Assembly: GCA_965199055.1 (NCBI GenBank)
Contig: CBDAQR010000003.1
Span: 124,001 to 188,000, forward strand
Length of the DNA stretch: 64,000 nt
Origin: CBDAQR01 sp965199055
GTDB lineage: Bacteria > Pseudomonadota > Gammaproteobacteria > Pseudomonadales > Halieaceae
Direction of reading: 5' to 3'
A model generated the notes under the pieces. It saw only the letters and a list, made by a program, of their open reading frames with translations. It did no database searches and had not been told where the DNA came from. Position numbers and translations under genes: made by a program. Within the stretch, counting starts at the first letter, position 1; the number at the start of each line of letters is the position of its first letter. Shown here piece by piece: positions 1 through 8,894 of this stretch.

Positions 1-731
1 TCTATTCCCTGACGCGCCTGAACTTGCTGCAACTGCTGCAACTGGTCCCGCAGAACGGCGGCTTTCTCAAACGCCAGGTCGGCAGAGGCCGCCTCCATTC
101 GGTCGGCCAGCTCTTTCATGAGCTGCTGCGAGCTGCCCTTGAGAAACAGCACCGTATCTTCCACCTGCTCGGCGTAATCTTCTTCGCTGATCAGTCCCAC
201 ACAGGGCGCAGTACAGCGCCCTATCTGGTGCTGCAGGCAAGGACGCGAGCGGTTGCGGTAATAGCTGTCTTCACACTGGCGCACCTGAAACACTTTCTGC
301 AAAAAATGCAGGCTTTCTCGCACAGCGCCAGCACTGGGATAGGGCCCGAAATAACGCCCCTTTTTACGTTTACTGCCGCGATGCAGCGCGAGCCTGGGGT
401 ACTCGTCGGCGGAAAGATAGATATAGGGATACGATTTGTCGTCCCGCAACAGGATGTTGTAAGCCGGCCGATGCTTCTTGATGAGATTGTGTTCCAACAA
501 GAGCGCGTCCGTTTCGGTGTCGGTCACCGTAACCTGGATATCGCGAATCTTCGCGACCATCGCCATGGTCTTGGCCGCCAAGCCACTGGCCCGAAAGTAG
601 CTAGACACGCGATTGCGTAGATTCTTTGCCTTACCGACATAGAGCAGCACCCCCTCAGCGTCATACATCTGGTAGACACCGGGCCGGCGGCTCAGGGATT
701 GCAGGAATGACTCGTGCTCGAACTCAGCCAC
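1..731 (-). CDS. uvrC: UvrABC system protein C, N-terminal part (cut by window start)
   Basis: Excinuclease subunit that makes both incisions beside a DNA lesion after UvrA/UvrB loading. The visible 243 residues begin with a GIY-YIG nuclease domain (GVYQMY, then LYVGKAKNL about 15 residues on). An iron-sulfur-like cysteine region (CEDSYYRNRSRPCLQHQIGRC) follows, then the start of the UVR domain that binds UvrB (DRMEAASADLAFEKAA). The reading frame stays open through base 1, so the C-terminal nuclease half lies outside. The start is taken as GTG at 731 because it precedes the conserved FLQSLSRRPGVY block. It overlaps the murB stop by 8 bases, which suggests coupling. uvrB is also in this window, 56 kb away. 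Confidence 0.93.
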   Translation of the reverse strand, partial: MAEFEHESFLQSLSRRPGVYQMYDAEGVLLYVGKAKNLRNRVSSYFRASGLAAKTMAMVAKIRDIQVTVTDTETDALLLEHNLIKKHRPAYNILLRDDKSYPYIYLSADEYPRLALHRGSKRKKGRYFGPYPSAGAVRESLHFLQKVFQVRQCEDSYYRNRSRPCLQHQIGRCTAPCVGLISEEDYAEQVEDTVLFLKGSSQQLMKELADRMEAASADLAFEKAAVLRDQLQQLQQVQARQGI

Positions 732-1749
732 AGTTGCTGGGCTCCTGCACCAGATCCAACGCAAACCGTTGCTTCACAGCGACCTTAATCTCGTCGGCAA
801 ACTCACGAATGGCGCTCGCGCCAGCGCGCTCCGGGTTGATAATCACCAATGCATGATCGGGATGCACACGAACCTTTCCCTGGGCACGCTTGAAACCACA
901 CTGCTCAATCAGCCAGGCGGCTGCCAGCTTGTAAGCTCCCGGCAAAGATGCGTCAGCGTAGTGCGGCAACTCTGGGTAATCAGACAGCAGTTGCTCGAGT
1001 GCACCGCCCTGCACCTGCGGGTTCTTAAAAAAGCTACCCACATTGGGTACCTGTGCCGGGTCCGGCAAGCGCGCCTGGCGCACGGCGACCACAGCATCAA
1101 ACAGCTGTCGAGCATCGGGTGTGCCAATACCCTGCTCCTCCAGCCAGCGCGCCAAACTGGGATAGCTGATCTCAGGGTGAAACGATTTGTGCAGCCGGAA
1201 TCGTACCGACTCGATAATCACGCGCCCGGCTAATTCGCCTTTGAAGAAAGAGTCGCGGTAGGCAAACTGACATTCTGAGGAGGACAAAGCGAAGGGCTCG
1301 GCGCTATCCAGCCAACGGCACTGAACACTGTCGATAAACCCAGCCACCTCGACACCATAGGCACCAATATTTTGAATAGGCGCGGCCCCGACACTACCCG
1401 GTATCAGGGCCAGATTCTCAAGCCCGTGATACTGCTTCTCCAAGCACCAGCGCAGAAATCCATGCCACTCAACGCCCGCGGCAACCGACACCAATACCGA
1501 ACTGTCGCTGTCCTCGACAATCTCTATACCCAGGCAGGCCTGCTGTATCACCAGACCTGGTAGGCGCTCGGCCAGTACCACGTTACTGCCACCTGCCAGC
1601 ACTGTGATCGGCCACTGGTTCAGCCGCGCCTGTTCGAGCAGCATGGGAAGCTCTTCGGTGTGCTCCACACAGACAAATCGCTCAGCCACGCTAGGAACGG
1701 CAAGCGTGTTGTAGGATTGCAGGGAGACGTTTTCCCGTAGCACTGCCAC
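724..1749 (-). CDS. murB: UDP-N-acetylenolpyruvoylglucosamine reductase MurB
   Basis: Cytoplasmic FAD enzyme that reduces UDP-GlcNAc-enolpyruvate to UDP-MurNAc for peptidoglycan. The 341 residues match the E. coli-type (type I) length. The FAD-binding PP-loop region has LAGGSNVVLAE near residue 53 and PGSVGAAPIQNIGAYG near 117. The catalytic serine block GSFFKNP lies near 242, and the C-terminal block with HPDHALVIIN carries the acid region. It follows the phosphatase gene with a 2-base gap and runs into uvrC with an 8-base overlap, so it belongs to a minus-strand envelope operon. Confidence 0.96.
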   Translation of the reverse strand: MAVLRENVSLQSYNTLAVPSVAERFVCVEHTEELPMLLEQARLNQWPITVLAGGSNVVLAERLPGLVIQQACLGIEIVEDSDSSVLVSVAAGVEWHGFLRWCLEKQYHGLENLALIPGSVGAAPIQNIGAYGVEVAGFIDSVQCRWLDSAEPFALSSSECQFAYRDSFFKGELAGRVIIESVRFRLHKSFHPEISYPSLARWLEEQGIGTPDARQLFDAVVAVRQARLPDPAQVPNVGSFFKNPQVQGGALEQLLSDYPELPHYADASLPGAYKLAAAWLIEQCGFKRAQGKVRVHPDHALVIINPERAGASAIREFADEIKVAVKQRFALDLVQEPSNCG

Positions 1750-1751
1750 CG

Positions 1752-2225
1752 TCAGCGCATCCGAATAGATTGCAGCAAGCCCTGACTGGCAAATTCGATG
1801 AGATCCAGAACCTCTGAAAATCCCTCGTCACCGCCATAGTATGGGTCGGGCACATCGCGCATTGGCTTCTTGGGATGAAAGTCCAGGAACAGGCCTACGT
1901 GCCCAGCAAAGCTTTCAGGTGCCAACGCAGTAAGGTGAGACAAGTTTTTGCTGTCCATGGCCAGCACATAGTCGAAACGCGAGAAATCAGCGATTTCTAC
2001 CTGTCGCGCTCGATAGTGGCTCAAGTCGTAACCGCGCCCCGCCGCTGCGGCACTGGCGCGCGAATCCGGCGGCTCTCCAACATGCCAGGCGCCGGTGCCC
2101 GCGGAATCGACCGTGATGCTGTCACTCAGTCCAGCGTCATGGACCATCTTCTCAAACACTCCATGGGCTGTAGGAGACCTGCAAATATTGCCAAGGCAAA
2201 CAAACAGGACAGAATAATCAGCCAT
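1752..2225 (-). CDS. Low-molecular-weight protein-tyrosine phosphatase
   Basis: Cytoplasmic phosphatase of the arsenate-reductase-like LMW-PTP fold, often paired with a tyrosine kinase controlling polysaccharide export. The active-site P-loop C-x5-R-S is visible as CLGNICRS (Cys10, Arg16). The general-acid Asp is in the DPYYGG block near residue 123. The ATG at 2225 is preferred over the TTG one codon upstream. It sits inside the end of kdsB (8-base overlap). No kinase gene is adjacent, so the substrate is unknown. Length (157 aa) is normal for the family. Confidence 0.93.
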   Translation of the reverse strand: MADYSVLFVCLGNICRSPTAHGVFEKMVHDAGLSDSITVDSAGTGAWHVGEPPDSRASAAAAGRGYDLSHYRARQVEIADFSRFDYVLAMDSKNLSHLTALAPESFAGHVGLFLDFHPKKPMRDVPDPYYGGDEGFSEVLDLIEFASQGLLQSIRMR

Positions 2226-2976
2226 CAATCAGCGCCCTTACCGCCTCGAGATCCGCTTGCGTATCTACTCCGGGAGGCACGAAAGCCGCAGCGTCCGCCA
2301 CGTGTATACGAGTACCGTTCTCCATGGCGCGCAACTGTTCCAACGACTCCATCTGCTCGAGCACGCCCGGTGGCCACTGCACAAAACTGCGTAGAAAGTT
2401 GGAGCGATACGCGTATATCCCGAGATGTCGACGCGCGACTACGGTCTCGCCCGCCGTCGGCGATTTACCCGCAAAGCGATCCTGATCCCAGGGAATGGGT
2501 GCGCGGCTGAAGTACAGTGCTAAGCCCGTCGCATCGCACACCACCTTGACGATGTTGGGATTCGAAAGATCTGCACCATCTTCAATAGGTTCGCACAGTG
2601 TCGCTATGCCCGCTTGCGGATGCGCGGCGAGATTATCGGCCACCTGGTCGATTACCGCTGCCGGGATCAAGGGCTCGTCTCCCTGCACATTGACGATAAT
2701 CGCCTCATCGGGCAGTTCTAACAGATTAGCCACCTCTGCGATGCGATCAGTGCCTGATGGATGCTTGGGAGACGTCATCAGTACGCGTCCTCCAAAACTC
2801 TCACAGGCATCGGCGATCCGCTGATCATCAGTAGCGACAACGACCGTTTCTGCACCACTCTCCGCAGCGCGTTCGTAGACGTGTTGCACCATCGGTTTGC
2901 CGCCAATATCCAGCAGCGGTTTACCTTGCAGGCGCGTCGAGCCATAGCGGGCAGGAATAACAACAGCAAACGGCAC
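2218..2976 (-). CDS. kdsB: 3-deoxy-manno-octulosonate cytidylyltransferase (CMP-Kdo synthetase)
   Basis: Activates Kdo with CTP for the inner core of lipopolysaccharide. The nucleotide-binding motif PARYGSTRLQGKPL is at residues 8-21; VVATDD, NVQGDEP and the SRAPIPWDQD block follow in family order; 252 aa is typical. The start is GTG at 2976, which shares its G with the TAG stop of exbD (TAGTG), so translation is probably coupled. In many gammaproteobacteria msbA and/or lpxK lie between exbD and kdsB; here they are absent. Confidence 0.96.
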   Translation of the reverse strand: MPFAVVIPARYGSTRLQGKPLLDIGGKPMVQHVYERAAESGAETVVVATDDQRIADACESFGGRVLMTSPKHPSGTDRIAEVANLLELPDEAIIVNVQGDEPLIPAAVIDQVADNLAAHPQAGIATLCEPIEDGADLSNPNIVKVVCDATGLALYFSRAPIPWDQDRFAGKSPTAGETVVARRHLGIYAYRSNFLRSFVQWPPGVLEQMESLEQLRAMENGTRIHVADAAAFVPPGVDTQADLEAVRALIDG

Positions 2977-3401
2977 TATTCTGAATCTTCCCTGGGTTGT
3001 TGAGTCGTGATACTCAGGTGAACAAAACCCATCTGGCCGGCGGCATCCATCGCCCGCACGACGGTTTCATGCGGCGTTTGCGCATCTGCGGTGATTACCA
3101 TCGGTAAACTGGTATCGCCCTCTGACACCCTGCGAATTGCTGCCTTCAAGGTTTGCATCTTACCGTCAACCAACTTTCTGGCATTGATGGTGTAACGCCC
3201 ACCCTCATCGATCAAAATCTCGATCTGCTCGGGCACATCGGCACTAGCCTCCCCCGTTGCCTCCGGCAGGTCGATACTCAGATGCGTCTCTTTGGTAAAG
3301 GTGGTCGACACCATAAAGAAAATCAGCAACAGAAATACTACGTCAATCAGGGGGGTGAGATTGACGCTAACTTCTTCCAGTCGCTGCCTGCGGAATTTCA
3401 A
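2976..3401 (-). CDS. exbD: ExbD/TolR-family biopolymer transport protein
   Basis: Inner-membrane partner of an ExbB/TolQ proton channel. It has one N-terminal membrane helix (about residues 13-35, VNLTPLIDVVFLLLIFFMV) containing the conserved Asp that takes part in proton flow. A periplasmic domain ending in a typical MDAAGQMGFVHLSITT strand follows. It overlaps exbB by 4 bases and touches kdsB by one base. Its position between comEC and kdsB suggests a link to envelope biogenesis rather than iron uptake, but no TonB gene adjoins it. A second exbB/exbD pair with TonB lies near 50-51 kb. Confidence 0.9.
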   Translation of the reverse strand: MKFRRQRLEEVSVNLTPLIDVVFLLLIFFMVSTTFTKETHLSIDLPEATGEASADVPEQIEILIDEGGRYTINARKLVDGKMQTLKAAIRRVSEGDTSLPMVITADAQTPHETVVRAMDAAGQMGFVHLSITTQQPREDSE

Positions 3402-4018
3402 TCGGACTCCGCATTGTTTTCGTTGTGCAGAGCATCTACCAGTTTTATGGTTTCCTGCTCCAGGCCAATCACAATACTGTCGATGCGCCCGACAAAGTAA
3501 CGGTGCATGATCAATGCTGGAATAGCCACACTCAAGCCGGCCGCCGTTGTAACCAGCGCCTCAGAGATGCCACCGGCCAATACCGAGGCGTTACCGGTGC
3601 CCTGGGCCATGATTTCGGTAAACACCTTGATCATACCGACAACCGTTCCCAACAGCCCCAACAGTGGCGTGACAGCGGCGATGGTACCCAAAGAATTGAG
3701 GTATCGCTCAAGCTCGTGAACGACGTGCCCGGCGACCTCTTCGATACTTTCTTTCATCACATCACGCCCGTGATGTGCATTACCCAAACCGGCCGCCAAT
3801 ATCTCGCCCAGCGGCGAAGACGCTTTGAGGGTGCGCAGTTTAGCCGCATCCATCTCGTTGTTCTTCAGCTGCGTCCAGACTTTCGCCAGCAAGTGGGGTG
3901 GTGAGATCTTATCCGGATTAAGCGTGATCAGCCGTTCAATACAGATACCCAGTGCTGCTATCGAGCAGAGCAGTATCGGCAGCATTAACCAACCACCCGC
4001 CGTTACCATTTCGAGCAC
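3398..4018 (-). CDS. exbB: MotA/TolQ/ExbB proton channel family protein
   Basis: Inner-membrane proton channel subunit of 206 aa with the usual three membrane segments: residues about 8-28, 110-135 (AAVTPLLGLLGTVVGMIKVF) and 150-175. The TPLLGLLGTV stretch is the family signature. Start is GTG at 4018, supported by a strong GGAGGTG ribosome site 8 bases upstream; an in-frame ATG three codons later is possible. It is separated from comEC by 70 bases and overlaps exbD by four. Confidence 0.9.
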   Translation of the reverse strand: MLEMVTAGGWLMLPILLCSIAALGICIERLITLNPDKISPPHLLAKVWTQLKNNEMDAAKLRTLKASSPLGEILAAGLGNAHHGRDVMKESIEEVAGHVVHELERYLNSLGTIAAVTPLLGLLGTVVGMIKVFTEIMAQGTGNASVLAGGISEALVTTAAGLSVAIPALIMHRYFVGRIDSIVIGLEQETIKLVDALHNENNAESD

Positions 4019-4088
4019 AGGCGCTCACCTCCATTTGTTGTCCAGCCTTCGCATTATACGCAGGGCTTGGCGCAGATAAATCCCCGGA

Positions 4089-6365
4089 TCAGTGCCAATA
4101 GTAGCGTTTAAGCTTGCGCCAATACTGCACGGTGTATTCGCCAGACCGATCAACCCGGATCACGGTCGCACCATCGCGAGCGGTGTCGGCTACGGTTATG
4201 CCACGGCGCCGGTAGCGCTCCAGAACACTGCTGTGAGGGTGACCAAAGCGATTTTGATAGCCGCGGCTCATTATCGCCAACTCTGGTCGAACCGCGGTGA
4301 GAAATGCGCCACTCGACGAGGTTTGACTGCCATGATGCGGCGCCAGTAAGACATCTGCAGCGAGGGCCTGGCGATCCTGACGCAACAAGGCATACTCAAC
4401 CCGGGACTCAATATCGCCTGGCAGCAACAACCGAAAACTTTGATACCGAATAGAGAGAACACAAGACAGGTTATTCGAGCGCAGCTTGCTCACCTCAGAC
4501 GGCGGCCACAGCACCTGTATTTGCAGTGAACCCAGACGCAACACCTGGCCGGCTCGACAGCGCTGTGCGGGTAGACCACCCACTTCATCGCTATCACCGG
4601 CATAGCTGTGCGCGATCGAAAGCGCCTTTCGCAAGGTTTTGGCGCCGGCCGCATGATCGAGGTCTCCATGACTCACTACAAGCAGATCCAATGCATCAAT
4701 CCGCAACTGGCGAAGTAGCGGCAGTAAAACGGCGCTAGCCATATTGGGACCTTCGGGATCGCCGGCACCCGTATCGTAGACCATCGCTGCCTCATCGGTG
4801 CGTATCAGGAGGGAGAGCCCCTGCCCTACATCGAGCACCCATATTTCCAGCGCGGTTCGCGGTTCCAGTTCCCGCCCATTGTGAAGCAGCGGCAGCAACA
4901 GCAAAATCGACATCCATTTCATGGGTACAGCCCGGTGGGCCAGCAGCAGCAACACCGCGACCAAAATGCCTAGCAGTGTCATTAGATCAGGCTGAAATAC
5001 CAACCAGGGCGCTGGCTGTCCGTCACCCCACCATTGCTCCAAGGCCATCATGGCGTGCAGAGGCTGCGCGGCCAGCGACCACAGCGATACCGCGGCGGGC
5101 TCGTGGAGCCCTGCAAGCAGTGAGGCCAACAGGCACAGTGGCACAATCCACAAGCTGACAATCGGAATGGCGATAAGATTAGCGAGAGGAGCGAGCCAAC
5201 CCACTCCTCCGAACCAGTAGGACGCCGCGAGACCCATGATCAACGAAAGACTGACCTGCATCAGTAGTGCAAACTGCCAGGGGCGCAGCCCCGGCCACTG
5301 GGCGTGTAAATAGAAAATAAGGGCCACAGCGCCAAAAGATAGCCAGAAACCCGCACTATGACTGGCCAGTGGCTGCAGCACAGCAACGACGAGTAACGCC
5401 AAGCTGAGTGACCGCAAGGACGAGAGCTGGCGGCCGCAGAGCGACACCAATTGCACGCTCGCCAACATGGCCAGCGCACGAACTGTGGGTAACGCGAAAC
5501 CAGCCACCGCCGCGTAACTCAACGCCAACACCACGGCGCCAATATGCGCGCCCGTGCGGCTGACAAAACCGCCGAGGAAAAAGCCTATGCCTGCGACCAG
5601 CCCCACGTGCAGCCCTGAAATCACCACTAGATGATTGAGACCCAGGTGCTGAAAGCGCTCCCAATCACGAGCGCGAATCGCCGAACGATCCCCGGTGCTC
5701 AGCGCGAGTAGTAGCCCGCGTTCAGACTGGTCCGAAAAATGATCTCGTATGGAGTCGATTATGCGTTGCCGCCACAATTGATACCAGGCGATATCAGTTG
5801 CACTACCCAAGAGTTCAATGGGTTCATCACGGACGTAGCCCGTGCCCGCATACCCGTGCTGGGCCAACCAAGATTGGTAGTTGAAGCTACCTGGATTGGC
5901 CAGCCCCCACGGTCGCTTGAGACGCACGTGGAATCGCCATCGCTGTCCCGCCGACAGGCTGCGCTGGCCGTAGTAAGACAGCAGCAATTTACCCACGCGA
6001 ATCTGGCATTTATCTTCGGCGTCAGGACAACGAATGATCTGCGGATAAAAGCCGAATCGTTGGCGCTGACCGCCGCGGCTGAAGCTGCGAAACTGTGGCG
6101 GCTCCAGGATCACTCCCTCGACGATCACTACCTCGCCTTCAAGCGACGCAGGCACGCGCAGGTCAATAAGGCCCTCGCCCCAATACGCTGCGTAGAGCAT
6201 GCCAGCACACACACCCAGGCAGAGCAACCAGCGTACATCGCGCCACAAGAGCGCCACCAGCAGACCCAGCGATAGCATCACTGCAAGTACTGACACCGGC
6301 GGTATCTCGGGCATCCAGCCCACGAGTAAAACGCCGGTCGCGGTACCAATCATAATGGCTAGCAT
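4089..6365 (-). CDS. comEC: ComEC/Rec2-family DNA internalization protein
   Basis: Polytopic inner-membrane channel thought to carry single-stranded DNA into the cytoplasm during natural transformation. The 758 residues hold an N-terminal membrane and OB-like region, the Competence domain with the HLVVISGLHVGL signature near residue 245, and a C-terminal metallo-beta-lactamase-like domain. The latter has SHGDLDHAAG (HxxDH) near 565 and LLPGD plus APHHGS further on. Such a domain has been proposed to degrade the non-transported strand. It is the last minus-strand gene before a divergent DUF2062 gene. Full length, so the cell may be naturally competent if pili are present elsewhere. Confidence 0.93.
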   Translation of the reverse strand: MLAIMIGTATGVLLVGWMPEIPPVSVLAVMLSLGLLVALLWRDVRWLLCLGVCAGMLYAAYWGEGLIDLRVPASLEGEVVIVEGVILEPPQFRSFSRGGQRQRFGFYPQIIRCPDAEDKCQIRVGKLLLSYYGQRSLSAGQRWRFHVRLKRPWGLANPGSFNYQSWLAQHGYAGTGYVRDEPIELLGSATDIAWYQLWRQRIIDSIRDHFSDQSERGLLLALSTGDRSAIRARDWERFQHLGLNHLVVISGLHVGLVAGIGFFLGGFVSRTGAHIGAVVLALSYAAVAGFALPTVRALAMLASVQLVSLCGRQLSSLRSLSLALLVVAVLQPLASHSAGFWLSFGAVALIFYLHAQWPGLRPWQFALLMQVSLSLIMGLAASYWFGGVGWLAPLANLIAIPIVSLWIVPLCLLASLLAGLHEPAAVSLWSLAAQPLHAMMALEQWWGDGQPAPWLVFQPDLMTLLGILVAVLLLLAHRAVPMKWMSILLLLPLLHNGRELEPRTALEIWVLDVGQGLSLLIRTDEAAMVYDTGAGDPEGPNMASAVLLPLLRQLRIDALDLLVVSHGDLDHAAGAKTLRKALSIAHSYAGDSDEVGGLPAQRCRAGQVLRLGSLQIQVLWPPSEVSKLRSNNLSCVLSIRYQSFRLLLPGDIESRVEYALLRQDRQALAADVLLAPHHGSQTSSSGAFLTAVRPELAIMSRGYQNRFGHPHSSVLERYRRRGITVADTARDGATVIRVDRSGEYTVQYWRKLKRYYWH

Positions 6366-6437
6366 GTACAGTAACCGCCGTTCCCTGGCTGCACTCAGTC
6401 AATCACAGCAGAACCGCCACTGTCACTAACACAGGCC

Positions 6438-7064
6438 ATGCCAAAGAAAACAATTCAGCGCTTTTTGCCCACTCCCGCAAAGCTGCGAGATATCAAATCT
6501 CTGGCCGTGCTCGGAAACTGGATTTACGAGCCGAACCTATGGCATATCAATCGAACGTCCACCTCCGTGGCGTTTGCGGTCGGCCTGTTCGTGGCATTCA
6601 TCCCGCTACCCTCGCAAATGGTATTCGCCTGCCTGATATCCATTTGGCTGCGCTGCAACCTGCCTCTGGCGGTGGCCCTGTGCTGGATCACCAATCCGGT
6701 CACGATAGGGCCGATGTTCTGGTTCGCCTACAAAGTCGGGGCCCTGGTGTTGGGCGAAACGCCGCAGTCAGAGCAATTTGCGATCAGTTGGGAGTGGCTG
6801 GGTCATGGGCTGGTGACAATCTGGCAGCCCCTGCTCCTGGGCTGCCTGATTTGCGGCTTTTTCTTCGCAAGCCTTGGCTATTTTGTGATCAACACCCTAT
6901 GGCGCTGGCAGGTGGTACAACGTTGGGAGGCTCGCAGGGAGCGTCGCCGGAAGGCGCTTGAGGAAGCTACTCGTGCCGTAGCGCTTCGGCAGGCGGCAAT
7001 CGCGCAGCGCGGCGAGCCGGATACACCGCAGCCAGATAACACAGACTCAGAGCCACGCCATTGA
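6438..7064 (+). CDS. DUF2062 domain membrane protein
   Basis: Small membrane protein of the DUF2062 family (function unknown). It has the family's N-terminal RFLPTPAKLRDIKSL segment, then hydrophobic spans around residues 43-60, 65-85 (with WITNPVTIGPMFW, the family hallmark) and 125-150. The tail from about residue 155 is highly charged (WEARRERRRKALEEATR). This tail is read antisense to the last 98 bases of lolE, an unusually deep convergent overlap. The same neighbour (comEC/lolCDE) is common for this family in gammaproteobacteria. No function can be assigned. Confidence 0.85.
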   Translation: MPKKTIQRFLPTPAKLRDIKSLAVLGNWIYEPNLWHINRTSTSVAFAVGLFVAFIPLPSQMVFACLISIWLRCNLPLAVALCWITNPVTIGPMFWFAYKVGALVLGETPQSEQFAISWEWLGHGLVTIWQPLLLGCLICGFFFASLGYFVINTLWRWQVVQRWEARRERRRKALEEATRAVALRQAAIAQRGEPDTPQPDNTDSEPRH

Positions 7065-8202
7065 TCAGCAGCACATCCGACAAGCGCAGATCGGATGGCA
7101 TATAGCCAATGGGATAGACATCCGTATTCAGAAAGCGAATACCCAGCAATGCCTCCAAACCGGCCACCGCCTCAGTCACCCAGAGACTCGCGCCACTGCC
7201 TAGAAGGCTACCCACTGTGCAACCGAGCACTGCGATCAGTAAGCCCTGACGCCTGAAAATACGACCTATATCTCGCGGGCTGGCGCCTAGCGCTCGCAAT
7301 ACGGCGATATCCCCGCGTTTGTCGATCACCACCAGCACCAGGGACGACACCACATTAAATGCGGCGATTGCGATTATCGACAGCAGCAGTAGCCCTATCA
7401 TATCCCGCGACATCTGAATGGCCGCATACAAATTGCCATGGGTCATGGTCCAGTCCCGCGCATACCAGGTGGGCGCGAGGTCTCCGATTATCTCCCAGCC
7501 GACCCGGGGCGCACTAAACAAGTCGCGCAGTTGCAGTCGAAAACCATCAATACTACCGGGCCTGCCCAGCAACTCGGCAGCCAGTGGCAACGACATGAAC
7601 ACGGCAGATTCGTCGAGCTCCGTCCCCGTATCGATCAGGCCTTCCAATACCAGATGCTGATAGGCGGCGGCTCTGGCATCGGCTCGGGGACCGGGAACAA
7701 TTAGCGTCACCCGCTCACCGATAGCTAACTGCAGGCGGGCGGCGAGTTCGCTACCCAATAGAACACCGGCCTCATTGCTGGCAAAGGCCTGCCATTGTTG
7801 CGCAGCTAATACGCGCGTGAGTTGCCCTGAAACGGCCTCGGCTTCCGCTTGCACGCCGAATACCTGCACCGTATCCACATGATTCTTGTTAACCAACAGG
7901 CCCTGCAACTCGACGTAAGGCGATACAGCCACCACTTCGGGGTGACGTCGCAGTTGTTCGCGCGCCTGCTCCCAGTCTTCTACCGGGGCCCAACCACGGA
8001 CACTCAACTGTGGCACCAAGGCGAGAATATTTTCTCGCATCTCCCGGTCGAAACCATTCATAACCGAAAGTACTAGCACGAGCAGCGCTATCGCCATGAC
8101 CAGGCCCAGCACCGACAGCAGTGACAGGACGCTGCTCAGGTACCCTGAGTTCCAGGACAAGGTATAGCGACGCGCGATGGCCAACAGCTGCGTTGAGCGC
8201 AT
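6967..8202 (-). CDS. lolE: Lipoprotein-releasing ABC transporter permease (LolC/LolE family)
   Basis: Inner-membrane permease of LolCDE, which extracts outer-membrane lipoproteins and hands them to LolA. An N-terminal helix (about 25-50) ends in LVLVLSVMNGFDREMRENI, the family hallmark. A large periplasmic domain (50-260) follows, then a FtsX-like three-helix C-terminal domain (LLLLSIIAIAAFNVVSSLVLVV at 270-290). It overlaps lolD by one base (TGATG). The LolC versus LolE label is by position only; the two permeases are paralogous. Confidence 0.9.
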   Translation of the reverse strand: MRSTQLLAIARRYTLSWNSGYLSSVLSLLSVLGLVMAIALLVLVLSVMNGFDREMRENILALVPQLSVRGWAPVEDWEQAREQLRRHPEVVAVSPYVELQGLLVNKNHVDTVQVFGVQAEAEAVSGQLTRVLAAQQWQAFASNEAGVLLGSELAARLQLAIGERVTLIVPGPRADARAAAYQHLVLEGLIDTGTELDESAVFMSLPLAAELLGRPGSIDGFRLQLRDLFSAPRVGWEIIGDLAPTWYARDWTMTHGNLYAAIQMSRDMIGLLLLSIIAIAAFNVVSSLVLVVIDKRGDIAVLRALGASPRDIGRIFRRQGLLIAVLGCTVGSLLGSGASLWVTEAVAGLEALLGIRFLNTDVYPIGYMPSDLRLSDVLLINGVALSLCYLAAVYPARRAARLPPAEALRHE

Positions 8203-8894
8203 CAGGCCGGACTCCGCCGCTTCAATTGACCGCCGTCCAGTTGATAAACCGCATCCATCCGCTCTGCGATCCCCTGATCATGGGTGACGATAACAAAACT
8301 CGCAGAGTGCTCATGTTTGAGCTCGTCGATCAGCGCCAGAATCTGCGCCGCCGCGGCAGGATCCAAATTGCCGGTGGGCTCATCCATCAACACACAACTC
8401 GGCCGCATTACCAGCGCCCGGGCGATGGCGACCCGCTGACGCTCACCACCTGACAGTTGCGCGGGTCGATGCTGCAAACGATCCTCCAGGCCGACGCGAG
8501 CCAACAGGCTATTCGCTCTCTCCCGCGCGGCCGTCTGCGATTCACCCGCGATGAGCAGCGGCATAGCGACATTTTCACTGGCACTAAATTCGGGCAGGAG
8601 ATGATGAAACTGATAGACGAAACCGAGTTCACGATTGCGCAACTCGCAACGCTCAAGCTCGCTAAGCCCTGCCAGATCTCTTCCGCCCATCATTACCTGG
8701 CCGCAGGACGGCAGATCGAGCCCGCCGAGTAAATTCAGCAGTGTGGATTTTCCTGACCCCGACGAACCCACAATCGAAACACGTGCACCAGATTCCAAGC
8801 TGAAATCTACGTCTCGCAGCACCTCAACTTCGAGGCTACCGTCGACATAGGTTTTTCCGAGCTGACGGCACTCGAGCACGATGGCGTCACTCAT
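8202..8894 (-). CDS. lolD: Lipoprotein-releasing ABC transporter ATP-binding protein LolD
   Basis: ATPase subunit of LolCDE. Walker A GSSGSGKST near residue 45, the LLPEFSASENVAMPL Q-loop region, signature LSGGERQRVAIARAL and Walker B SCVLMDEPTGNLD are all present in about 230 aa. The chosen ATG at 8894 follows a GAGGTG ribosome site by 7 bases. It starts just inside the end of lolC (8-base overlap). A longer frame begins at 8930, but its extra 12 residues are antisense-like and lack a ribosome site. Confidence 0.95.
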   Translation of the reverse strand: MSDAIVLECRQLGKTYVDGSLEVEVLRDVDFSLESGARVSIVGSSGSGKSTLLNLLGGLDLPSCGQVMMGGRDLAGLSELERCELRNRELGFVYQFHHLLPEFSASENVAMPLLIAGESQTAARERANSLLARVGLEDRLQHRPAQLSGGERQRVAIARALVMRPSCVLMDEPTGNLDPAAAAQILALIDELKHEHSASFVIVTHDQGIAERMDAVYQLDGGQLKRRSPA

